The notes beneath the pieces were generated by a model. It searched no databases and was not told where the DNA came from. It worked only from the letters and a program-made list of their open reading frames with translations. 64,000 nucleotides of DNA from Uranotaenia lowii. Taxonomy: Eukaryota; Arthropoda; Insecta; Diptera; Culicidae. Position numbers and translations under genes: made by a program. Position 1 is the stretch's first letter. Each line of letters begins with the position of its first letter. The stretch covers positions 165,903,104-165,967,103 of the forward strand of contig NC_073693.1 of the NCBI RefSeq assembly GCF_029784155.1, read 5' to 3'. Below, one piece after another: positions 35,769 through 47,600 of this stretch.

Positions 35769-36790
35769 GTAATTCTGTGATTCTGTTTGACATCGTTTTG
35801 CACTTTCTCGGTGGCTGGAGCTTTTCCCGGAACTGTCTGTTGATATCTCGCTCGATGCGAAGGAGTGTGTGCCTTCCTTGTATCGACCCATGTGGTTTCT
35901 TTGAACCATACACACACATACACAAAATACATTTCGCGTGCATTTTGCAATGCCAGATTCGTTCCATTTGTTCTTATCGCTTCGTAGAATGCTGGACAGA
36001 ATATAAATAAACCAATAGATCGTTGCTGTTAGATTTTAGATCATTTTCGATTATGGCAATGCAATTGGAAATAGATTAAGATGTATTTTACAAGTCTTGA
36101 ACCTTTTATAAACGTAGCAATGCAATCAAAAACCTGAAATCGGGAATATGAATTTTAAATGAAATTCAATAACGAGTTTGAAATATCCATGGAATCGGAT
36201 TTTTTTTTCTGAATAACTTTACTTCAATGTTCCAACAGTCGGAATGAAACATTCTACAACTGAGGAGCTTAATTTATTAATGGTGGCTCCAGAGAGAACA
36301 GCTTCATTTGTAATGCTTTTGAGGAACGCTACGACCGCTGTATGCTTTTTCAGATATTATCACCTACCTACTTCAAGATCCAAATAACTTGTATATTATC
36401 AATTTTCTATTGACCAAAAGCTATCCAATCAACGCTTTTTTTTAACGGAAGGGATATTTGTCTTGATATTTTATTTTTTATTGAATATTATCTTAATCTG
36501 ACTTTTTTTTGTTTCGATAATAGTAGTTTTAGCATCTTTGTGTCATTCGCGACTTTTTGTCAACGATGCGGTTGGCGGATAGTTATTGAATAACTTATCC
36601 GATACAACTGTGTTCCATTTATAATCTTGAGCTCAGACAAATAATCTGACAGATGATTTCAATGCACATACACAGAATCCAAAAAGTAACTCTGCACTCT
36701 GATTGTGAATGAATATATTGTTAATACAGCCTTAATTAAAGTTGAGCTGATTAAAAAGGTATCTTTAAAAATATCTTTCCAAAGCCATAA

Positions 36791-36964
36791 TGTACGTCTC
36801 GGTGGTCGAGTGATTAGCGTGGTAAGACGGTAATCGCTAGTTCACTGATGGCATGGGTTCGATTCCCATCTCGGTACTGGGTGTTAAATGTTAATATTAA
36901 GTTGTCCACGTCAATTATTCAGTCTGTAAAGCCTAAATCGGCTAAGACGGTGTATGTCTTTTCA
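36791..36964 (+). mobile_element. tRNA-derived SINE copy 2
   Basis: It begins GTACGTCTCGGTGGTCGAGT and continues with a recognisable A box. The B box GGTTCGATTCCCATCTCGG is a good match to the polymerase III consensus. The tail ends GTGTATGTCTTTTC, as in copy 1 at 14605. The head resembles a Ser/Leu-type tRNA. I see no clear target duplication. Confidence 0.87.
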
Positions 36965-38942
36965 AAATAACAGACAGCATTGAATTTGATTATTAAAACT
37001 CAGATTTTCTGCTGCAGATACAGTGTACAGAGCTTTTTTCAATTAATACAAGGAATTTATTTATTTACGTTTTTATTTATTTATTTTTTGTTCATCAAGT
37101 TATGAAGTGTGATGGAAAACTATGAAAATTGATAAATAAAATAAAACGAGAAATTTTAAAACTATCTTCCCAGTTTGCCTTTTCTTTTTTTTATGGTGGC
37201 TCCAGAGAGAAAGAGAACGTTGCACAAATCATAGTGTCAGGTAAACTATGTGAATCAACACCGTGTCGATGCTTATTTTTTCATGCATTTTGAAATACCT
37301 GACCGGTGTTAATGTCTTGGAGTTTTTGGATTTATGAAAAATTTATCATTCCTTATTAATTTACAAATATCTAGTCAATTGACTCAATCGAAGTTGATGC
37401 AAACAGCAGCAGAGTGCTGATGAATCTTTTTGATCAATTTCAGTAATTGTGTTAAAATACATGGAGACTTTTTGATGATAAATTATGTTTCTCTCAATAA
37501 GTTGGTTACTTTAGGGAGTAAGAGAGAGTAATAAAAAATATATTAAGAAAGTGACGGAGTAAAAAAAAAATTAAGCTTATTTCGGAAAATGATGAATTTA
37601 CCTTAAAAATTTCAATTTTCGTCTGATGATTATAAAATTGTCTGACACACAATAAACTTTTCGAAAATCAATAAAGGCATTCTTAAAGGTGATTGACATT
37701 TTTATCCTATAGTATTTATCTGAGTAAGCGTTTCATAAAAAATAACCTTGATTTAAGGATTTTTTATTTTTCCTAAGAATCATTATGAACAGTTGTAAAA
37801 AAAAGTATTTATGAAAAAATATTTAAAAATGACGATTTTTAATTTTTTTTCTACTAAAGCTGATGCAAAATTGTTTCTTGCGAAAAAAAAATCTTGTTAC
37901 AGGCAGCAATAGTTAGGAAGTGAAAGAAGTGTCATGATATTCATTTTTCATCTTCATGATTATTTTGAATTACACATCTGAAGTAAATCAAAAATTTTTT
38001 AGGCTAAAATAACGAAAATCATATAAACATGGAGGAAATAATAAGTTTGAAAAACATTGCTTATGTATTTTTGCCTTGTGTATAAATTAAATTTTACACA
38101 AATAGAGAGACACGAATGCCACAAGGTGGTAAAGTGTCATAAATAAACCAAAAAAAGCATCAGAATTCTGATTGAGTTTTTAAAAATTTGGTTGCTTGTT
38201 AATAGGAATTCGTTTCTGAACAATAAATTTTGAATGATATTGTACTCATTCAAAAGATTCTGGTTTTGTATTATGAAAATCTTAATTGCTTTTCTGTTTC
38301 CGGATTCTGTATCTAGTTTGGGATTTTTGATTTTCGGTTTGAATCATCATTAAAAAATAGAAAAGAAAAGCTGTTTTGTAATCGTTCAAATTAGGTTTTG
38401 CATTTCCTTCCAAATTGGATGCAAAATTTTTGAAACTCATATTCATATACAATTACCTATAATTTTCCATAAATTAAAAAAAAAATTAGAAACCTTCCTG
38501 GGTTTTGTTGATTAACATTCGAAGTATTTTTTTTGTAAAAGCATTTGTAAAAGCAGTTTTTATACGTATTTTTTTTTTAAACCCAACAATTTTTTTTCAA
38601 TTTAAATTTGAGGAATTCAAACAATATAATGCTTCAAAATGGCGATTCAGAATTGAAAAATTAGAATCAGATTCATCATTTTATTAAATTTTATTCATTT
38701 TATCTATTTCTCTTAAATTCAAATTCTGGGTTCAGATGCAAAATTATGATCTTGAATTTATATTCAAAATTTAGATCAAGATTCTACTCGTAAATGAGTT
38801 TCACAATCAAGATAAACTATCAAAATTACTTTTTCGTTGGAGATAATCTATATTTCATTTTGTTTATTTAACTTCAAATTTTAAATTCTTCAACAAGTCA
38901 TTTTGAATACATAATTCAACTTAAAACTACATACTAAAAGTA
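36965..38942. other. Intronic sequence without a recognised gene
   Basis: AT-rich with many homopolymer runs. It has one 18-bp motif copy at 37194 (TGGTGGCTCCAGAGAGAA) and no coding signal. Confidence 0.55.
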
Positions 38943-39052
38943 CAGGGTGACAAAAAAGTCCGGTCACACAGGGAAACCTCAATATCTCAAAGAATAAGAA
39001 GAAAATCTGAATCTGGCTTTCATAGCTTTATTCAGTAATTCATAAAGATACT

Positions 39053-39580
39053 TCACAGATGATATCTCGGAATTACACCACCTTTATCTGATCGAACCAG
39101 CTTAAGACGTCTCGGAAAGTCGTCGCAAGCGGCGCGCACCTGCTCCATCGGCATCTCGTCCCAGATTTGCGTGATAACTCGCTCGAATTGCTCCAAATTT
39201 GCTATTTTATAATGTTTTAGCTTCGACATCATGTATCCCCACACGAAACAATCCAGTGGATTCAGATCCGGAAACGACGGAGGCCATCCATTCTTCGAAA
39301 TGAAATCGGTCAAGTTTTTTCACACTACGCCTGAACAACCTTTGCGGTATGGAATGCTGCGCCATCTGTCAGGAAGCAAGACTGACGTCTTATTTTGGAA
39401 CCAGGAAACGTTCAGCTTGTCCGCAGGAGCCTGCTGGAGGCTCACACTCCAAACTCGATCATTTTGGCGATTGACTGTTTGCTCCAAAACGAACAGCTTC
39501 TCGTCCGAAAAAATAAGCTCGTCATCTACGCGCCAAACCGAGCAGCGATAACAGCTGCCCTTAACTCTGCCATGGCTCAC
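39053..39580 (-). pseudogene. Mariner-like transposase, internally deleted
   Basis: The minus-strand frame from 39580 includes the first catalytic Asp (DELIFSDEKLFVLEQ) and stops near 39320. The second block, 39313-39053, carries SKNGWPPSFPDLNPLDCFVW, the third catalytic region of Tc1/mariner enzymes, and the C-terminus. The section that should contain the second catalytic Asp is missing between them. N-terminal DNA-binding helices are also absent. Non-functional. Confidence 0.82.
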
Positions 39581-39715
39581 AACTCAATGTAAACAAACTG
39601 CACAAGAACGAAACTCTGCCACTTTGGGCAGCAGAGTTAGCCCTTTCATTTGACATATAGAAGGCACCAAAGAGATGCAACGTGTAGGCTACAGGTGTCC
39701 CCATAAAAGTGTGAC

Positions 39716-42357
39716 CAAGGCCGGATTAAAGGGGGGGCAAAAGGGGCAATTGCCCCGGGCCCCCCGGCTCAGGGGGGCCCCCCGAGGGAAAAATAAAATT
39801 TTACATTACTTTAATCATACTACCTCGATTTCTACAAAACTATGAAAAGAAATCAAAACAAGAAAATCGGAATAAAAACTGGAAATATCACAACTAAAGG
39901 GGCCCCCGTGAAATAATATCTAGAATAGTTTTTCTTTAACATAAATTAAGGGGGCCCCCTAGAGAACCCAACCCAAAATCTGGACAAAAATAATGTAAAC
40001 CGAATTCAAAAAAAAAATCATGACAATATTAGGAAAAACATCTCAATTTTTCTTTTTTATCGAAACATCTCAGTCAGGTAAAATAAAGAAAAACATCTCC
40101 TAATTTTCATTACATGCAAACGTCTTGCACAATTATAATGTTTAGTATTTCGTTAACTTTCCAAGTAATGGTTTCTGCTCTTAAATAGCAGCTAATTTCG
40201 TCAAAACTGGCTCACAGTGCTAAGAGAGAACAGAGAAGCTTTATGATAAACATTTCAAAATTTTACCAGGGATCAAAATTTTGGATCAATGGACAGTACT
40301 GAGTTGCTTTATAGAATTTCCATCCCAATTTTTGTCTTAGGTTCAAAATTCGTATTTAAACATTTTCAACTGATTTAAACAAAATTTTACCATATACTGA
40401 CTGAAGTAAATATCTCGCATTTAGCATATCATTTTCCAAATGATCATTCTCAAATTATCATTAATACGATCTCATAGTTGAGTTGCTAATATCATTGAGT
40501 GATTCTTTTAACATGAATATTCCTATGTAATTTTCATCTTTCATTTTTCCAGATTTTCAAGTCTTGCGTTGTTACTTCAGTTACTGAATTTCATCTCCAT
40601 GGTTTTTCTGAATTTTGAGAACTCATGATCTTTGTTTTAGGTTCTAAACTCATTTGGATTCCTCATCTGAATTTTTTCAATGATAACTGATTCTGTATTT
40701 TTAACATTTAATCTTTATTCTGAATTGATTTTTTTCAAACGATCATTTTTTCATTTATACCCCTTTGGTTTCGGGAGCATCGAATGAAACTTTTGTCACA
40801 TTCAGAATAACATCCCACGAAAACGATTTGTTTGTATTTCAAAGGTATAAAATTGGAATACACATTTGGTGCAACTTCTGCTTTGGTTTTGGAATCTCAT
40901 TTTTTTTTATTTTATTCATATTTCGTTCCTCAAAACTTGATTTGAACTTATGATTTAGATTTAAGACACTGAATTGTGGTTCTGAAAATAACAGTATTTA
41001 ACCAACTAAAATTCTAGAACAAAAGATGCTTAATTTAAGGTTACTTCAATGATCCACTTGATAAATTTGGGTTTCGAGGTGGATCATATATGCTCCATTG
41101 GGAAAATAACAACATATAAGGTGCAAATGAAAATAAGAAATAACGGCAAAAATACGTGAAATTTAATCACCGCATTGATCACAAATCCTGATTTGTAAAA
41201 TATTTCTAGGATATAGCCATCCCTCAAAACTCAAACTACTGAAATTTACGAAATTTTTATTTTTGCCTTGAACAATGGCCGCCATGACACTTGTCGCCAG
41301 AAAAAACAGAATATTACGTTTTAATAAGAACTTACATAAGTTTCAATATTTTTTCAGATCAGTGGTTATTTAAGTAGCTGAAATACCTTTCCTGAAGAGA
41401 AAAAACTTTTGACGGAGTGATTTTCATGTGTATTGATAAAAAGCTCAGCAAAATGAAAAGTGCGTTTTGTTCCTAGTGTATCACCTGTGATCCACTTTAC
41501 TTATTCGAAAATTTTAGTGGAAATCTAAGCAAACCATTATTTGATTTTGTTTACGCAAGCAACCTTCTGCACGTCAGTATTTTATTTGATGATAATTATG
41601 AAAACTTGTCAAGCAACAGAACAACAAATGACGACTTGATTTAAATTCGAAAAAATAAGACTTTTGTACAGCTTTTCACCTGCCGAGTAAAACCTAGTGA
41701 ATCGATTCTCTTCAAATTTGGTGCAATGTTTCTTCACGCATATCTACCTACACATTTAGTGAGGAAATGGTGTTGATCCAAAATGCCAAGTTCAAATGCG
41801 AGCTGTGCAAAGTTGTGGATCACCTGTGCTACCATGGGAAGGAAAAAGTTGAAGCTTTGAATTCTTAAACTCTTATATCTGTATCTCTATAGAGATTGAA
41901 TTTAATTATTTTGTTTATTTTTTTGAATTTTGTATTTTATGTTTCAAATTTTCATGATACTTTCCAATTGTCCAATTGTCAATGATGAAATGAAAAACAT
42001 TTAAAATATCCATCCGGTCATTATTCTAAATAAGAGGATTTTATTTGTTGATAAGGGTATTAAAAAAATTGAGAATTAAATTTTGCATTTGGAAGCTCAA
42101 ATCAGAGCTTTCATTTGAGAGAAATTTCTGAACTCTATCGCAATGTTTGCACTTGATTGATTGATAATTTTTATTTGAAGATACCAGAAACCATCTTCCA
42201 CACAGACAACGTGACAATTTGAAGAGAGTATATTGAACTCATATCCAATTCTTTAACACGTTTAAAATAGTCAGGATAGCATTTGAAAAAAAAATGAATC
42301 AAAGGGGCCCCCCGAGAAAAATTGCCCCGGGCCCCCCGATGGCTTAATCCGGCCCTG
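39716..42357. mobile_element. Non-autonomous hAT element, copy 2
   Basis: It has the same ends as copy 1 at 17653 (CAAGGCCGGATTAA and TTAATCCGGCCCTG), flanked by the 8-bp duplication AGTGTGAC at 39708-39715 and 42358-42365. It is 2642 bp long. Compared with copy 1 it lacks the CGTTTGA-rich block and has an extra block at about 40990-41855 with several GGATCAC/GTGATCC words. No transposase is visible. Confidence 0.9.
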
Positions 42358-42669
42358 AGTGTGACCGGACTTTTTTGTCACCCTGTAATATTTGAGATTG
42401 TTTTTTTTTTTTTCAATTTTTTTCAATAAATGAAAACGTTATTTTTGTTTATTTTTTAATCATCCCCAGGATTTTAATTATGGAGTTTATTTTCGATAAA
42501 AAATATTTTCTGTTTTCTTCCTGTAAAACAAATCGCAGAGAATTCCATACTTTTTGAGTATTGTTTACATTTGAAGTCGTAGTTTTTTCGAAAGCTTAAT
42601 TCCAAACTATAAAATCAAAAACTTGAAAAAAGTTTACAAGAATCAGATTTGATTCACAAAATTTTTATC

Positions 42670-44500
42670 CTCTGTGGATCCGATCCTGCTAATGGTTTTT
42701 GTGCCAGTTTATAAGTTTTTTGAAGGAAATTTACTGCTGAGCAATTTTGTCGAAGACCGTTAGAGTGACCTACCCGGGATTTCCCAACCCCGAATTTCCG
42801 GGAATTAAAAAAATTGGGAATTCCTGAATCCCGGGAAACGCTAAAATATCTCGGAAATTCTCAAAGCTTATAAAACGTACCAAATTACTAAAAATTTGCA
42901 CGATCTGAATTAGAAAAATAGATCGAATTGAGCAAAGAGAATGATAGTTTCTACCTTGATACATGTCTTAGACATAATAGTATTTTCGAAAACTTTGAAT
43001 TTAATATGAAACACTTTTTCACTCGCAAGCTTAGTGTAAAAGTTAAAAAATGACAAAGAATCTATAAAACCAAACAATTCCAATGAAGAAACGAGAATCG
43101 GAGGTTGGAGGGATCAGCTGGACACAATATCTTTAGGCGTTTAAGTGGTTCGTCAAAGTGACCAATGGGTCGATTCACGATGATGTATTTTCCTTTTTTT
43201 TAAGGATAGCAAAAAACCAAGTTCCATTTTGTGAATTAAATTTAGCGCATTTTTTGGTTTCTCATGTTTATCTCTTTGGAAATGAACAGAAGCTGAAAAT
43301 TCGTAAAAAAATTCGAAAAGGAGGTTTGTTTATTAAAATTTTTCAAACCCCTACTTCAACAAATTTGTTCTGGACCAACCCACTTTGCATTGAATATTCT
43401 GGGAAAGCGTGCCTACTTGAAATAAAAAATTCCATGTGGAAACTTCTAAAGAATTCGAATGTGCCAAATCAATTGTCCGGAAATTTTTTGTTTTGACCGG
43501 AAGCTGTAAAAAAAATGCACATACTTATACGACAACACTATTCAGGGACAGAAGAATCTAATAAAGGAAAATTCTCCGGAAAACATTGCGAAAGAAAGGT
43601 TTAACTATTATAAATTTTTACGATATGATATTTTCGAAGAATAAAAATAACGTCAGTTTAACCACTCATCACACTGACATGAGACTTATAGACGAAATTC
43701 CTCTCAGTTTTTGGCTAGAAGCCTCTTATCGTCGACATTGCGCGGCAGCAATTCGAGCATGAAAATTTAACTAATATCGACATTTTCGTTCATTTTCGAG
43801 CAGCGCTAAAAACCGAAATCGAGTGTCCAGTCAGTGATTTAACTTTAAAATTTAAGTCCATCTATTCCAGCTGGATTTATACACAAAATGATTGATTTTT
43901 CATTATTTGATACTGAAAACATCTAATTTTCTTTTTCATTTTTTTATCCCAAAATTGAGCTGAGTACTTTTGCTAAATATGTGTGAATGAGAATTAAATG
44001 AGGACCGAAATGTTTGCTTGGCTTCCTCAGCGTGCAAAATTGGAAATTAAGGAATCAAAACAGGAATCGCGAGATGTCAAAAACAGTGAGGCCAGGCAGT
44101 GCGTGAATCGACCTATAGTGATGAGATCGATAAAGCAGTGATGTCAGTTGAATTTTTTTTTCAATGCCAAAAGTCATTCTCTTGTTCAACAGCTAATTTT
44201 TTTGCCTGGTAAGATACGAAGCTACGGTCTTCGACAAAGTTTTTCAGTAGTAAATTTCCTTTGAAAAATTTATGCATTGGAACAAAAACAATTAGCAGCC
44301 TCGTTTCCACAAAAAAAACAAAAAGGATGATGTTTTTTCAGAGCAAAATACTCTTTTTTCCCATGCAAACTTAAAGTTCAAATTAAGTTATGTAAACGTT
44401 ACTTAAAAAAATTTGCGAGAAATCATGGATGAGTTATGAACCAAGAGGAAGAAACAGGCTATGAGAAATTCAATAATGACCCCAAATCGACTCAGACTAC
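42670..44500. repeat. Degraded foldback related to the one at 57216
   Basis: The partial left arm at about 42670-42765 (GGTTTTTGTGCCAGTTTATA, TGTCGAAGACCG) and the fuller right arm at about 44200-44500 (CGGTCTTCGACAAAG, CCAAATCGACTCAG) match the arms of the foldback at 57216. The interval includes a CCCGGGATTTCCC-rich patch (42774-42840). The frame at 43158-43496 is not convincing. Confidence 0.6.
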
Positions 44501-44616
44501 TAGCACATTCTGACACGTCGCAGTTTTTGACACTTCTCAATTCTCTTAGTTCCTGAATTCAGCGCAGTCCACTTGTGAGGCAGACATAGATTAATTCTAC
44601 GCTACATTGCTGAAAG

Positions 44617-47600
44617 CAAGGCCGTGCGAACGGGGGGGGTTTTAGGGGTTTAACCCCCCCCCCCCCATGAGGATTTTTTCCGAGTAAAATTTTCACCGAA
44701 GGGACGGAAAATTACTCGATCATAAAATGTATTTGAAAATAAGTGTTAACAAGCAAGTCAGAAATTTTTCTCGCCTCCGGCGGAATTCAATCTTAAATCT
44801 ACCTTGGCTTGAGACATTTTGATCTACGATACTATTCGAATTGGTTTTTATTAAGAAGTGTAACTAAATAAGAACAGAGTTTGAAACTAACCATTTCTTT
44901 TAATTTAAAAAAAAATCGTTTATTGCATTACAAATGTTAAGCTGATATGAAATATTCTTCAAGAAACCAATTTCGACTAAATTTTATTACGTGTTAAATG
45001 CTCAACACAACACATAATTTACACAAAGCCACAAAATTTACATTTTTCTGAGGTGCAATGAATTAAAAAGGTAAATTTGACTTATTTGGGTACCCTGAAT
45101 CTGAATATGCAATTTTTCTATCAGCTTTTGTAATTCAAAGGCTTTTGAAAATATGTAAAAAGTATTTGAGAAATTTCTGCATTGTTTATACAAAAACCCA
45201 AATCAAAAACATATCATTCAAAAATAAAAGTTCTAAATGAATTATCAACTTTCCTCAAGAATTCAAGTAGTTTGAGTTCCGCGAAAAAAATTATAAAATT
45301 TTATAAGTTTTTTTTTACTTTTTCATCATTTATCAAATTTTTACATTTTATAACAACTTATCACCAAAACTTAAAGCGTTTTAACAAATTTCATAAAAGA
45401 TTCGAGTTCAGAACGCTAAAATCTACCAAATCAATAATTGGAAAAAATAATTATCAAAATGCTGTTGACTTTAGTCATCAATTAAATTATGTAAATTCTT
45501 ATGGTGAAACGTGTTTATTGAAAAAAAAACTTCCTGAAATGTTTTAAAAAGGTTATCTTTTTTATTTTCATATTTTGTTTAAATTTTCAAATAAATTTTC
45601 CGAATTACAGTTTTTTCCAATTTTTTCATAAACATTTTTCAAATTTTTAAGTCGATATATTTAAATTTTAGAATAAACTTTAAAAAATTTGTTTTTTTAA
45701 ATTCTGAATTTTTGTGTACTTGACAACATCTTAGTTTTTAAAAAGAAAAACAAAGTTTCAACCTTCTGTTTTTTCCAGGACCCAATATTTCAATCGAAAG
45801 TGACAAAATATTCAGAGCTTGTAATTTTAAACTTTAAAACCTGTGATTGAAAATTAAAAAACTTTTTATTAATTTTCCTTAGAAAAAATCGTCATTTATG
45901 AATCGATCATGATTTTTAAATTAATCTTTAAAAGTTTGAAACGTGATTTGAAGTAGGTAGCAACTTTAACTTAATTTTAAAGCGAAATGTTAACTTACTT
46001 CATATTTGCTTTGTTCTTCCAATATTTGTTGTAACTTGGAACTTCTTATCTTTAATTTTTTTATCAGTTTTCATTGAGCATTAACGAATTTACCCATTTC
46101 TCAATATTTTCTTGTAAGTATAATTGAACATGAAGTTATTATTTTGAACTTCAGAAATTAACTATTCAAGCCGTTTATTTTTCTATAAATTGGTATTTTC
46201 TATGATTTCTTTCACCGGCACTTTTCAAATAATAATAAATATATCTATTCTTCTTTTTATCAAATTAAATTAAACCATCAATCATTGAATAAATTCTCCA
46301 AAGTTCAAATTGGTTTTTCTGTTATCGAAAATTCACATTTTTAATCGCGATTAAATATTTTTTGTTCAAATTCAAAATGCTACAGCGGAATTTTTCAATC
46401 ACCTTTGAGTTGAAAATGAAGAATAGAATTTTAACTAAGATGAATAAATATTAATAATTGTTATCATTTTCTAAAAAACTAATCATCGTCAGTTTTTTAT
46501 CTGGTTGTACATTTATTTAAGAATCCAGATTTCTTTTAAACTCTGAGTTTTTGAAACATTTATAAAAAAAAATGCAAATTTTGTTTTTCTTTTATCAGCC
46601 CAATTTATTTTTAGTTTGTGTGGTAATCATGAATGAAAAAAGGTGTTCGAAATTCCTTTCCTTTTTTTATTGTTTACTAGCTGACTCGGTGTGCTTTGCT
46701 ACACCTTTCAAAATCAAAAAATATTTTCAAAAATTAGTCAAATGTTTATGATTTTATTGGCATCATTTTAAATCACATTATAACATAATTTATAAGCAAT
46801 TGCTATAAAATGAGAGCAGCAGCTGGAGTTTCGAATTGCAACACAAAGATAACATACAATAATATTCTTAATCTTGTTTTCTGAATTTGTTTTAAAGATC
46901 TGATAATTTTAATCTGTCTGGAGGGTCTCAAATTAATTGTACGCAAACAATCTAACATATAAAATATGGCTGTTTTTGCTTGATATGTTCTGGATTTATG
47001 CTAAAAAACTGATAAGAGAGCCCCTTCCCCTGTCCTTCCCTTCACCCCCTGCTGAATGGAGGTCGTGGTCTTTAATAACCATACCCATTTTAAATATAAT
47101 TCCATTCTTTGATAAGTTTTTAAGCTTTACAAAGAAATGTTTATGGAGCCTCCTCCTTTCTTCTCCTCTCTACACTGCAAAGCATTAGGGTCTATAACAA
47201 TCGTAGAAACATATCTCGTAATCAAGTACCTTTCTATGCCATATGTGTTTCCATTTGTTGGCTTTGTTAGCATAAATTGAGAACTTATGCTAAAAAAATT
47301 GTATTGGGCTCACCTCCCTCCTCCTACGTACCTACTCACTGAAAGGAGGATGGTGTGTCAGATAATCATAAAATCATACCAAAATGATTTTCCATGTTAA
47401 GTTTTGTCCATTTCTCGGGGTTTGTAGAAAAAAAAAGTTAAATGTAAGCCTCCTCTTCCTTTCCTATATTCCCTATTCTATCATCCTACTGCAATAAAGG
47501 AATTGTTTCGCATAGAAAAAGTATTTTTCGTACTCAAATACTTTTTGGTTCCAAATTTGGTTTCATTTGCTCGATTAATTCTCGAGTCATGCAAAAAAAT

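Larger units (their letters stand above)
38943..42385 (-). mobile_element. Tc1/mariner element with internally deleted transposase, split by a hAT insertion
   Basis: The ends are perfect inverted repeats of 27 bp starting CAGGGTGACAAAAAAGTCCG and ending GTCACAC, flanked by TA at 38941-38942 and 42386-42387. The hAT copy 2 lies inside the right terminal repeat. Without it the mariner would be about 0.8 kb, so it had already lost part of its transposase. Confidence 0.88.

Noticed and set aside
14605..36964. Possible genuine tRNA genes at 14605 and 36791
   Set aside because: The heads resemble a Ser/Leu tRNA, but a shared non-tRNA tail follows in both and the tRNA cannot be folded completely, which identifies SINEs.
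45182..45547. 121-codon Lys/Phe/Ser-rich frame as hAT transposase
   Set aside because: It is an AT-rich composition artefact with no recognisable hAT dimerisation or catalytic motifs.
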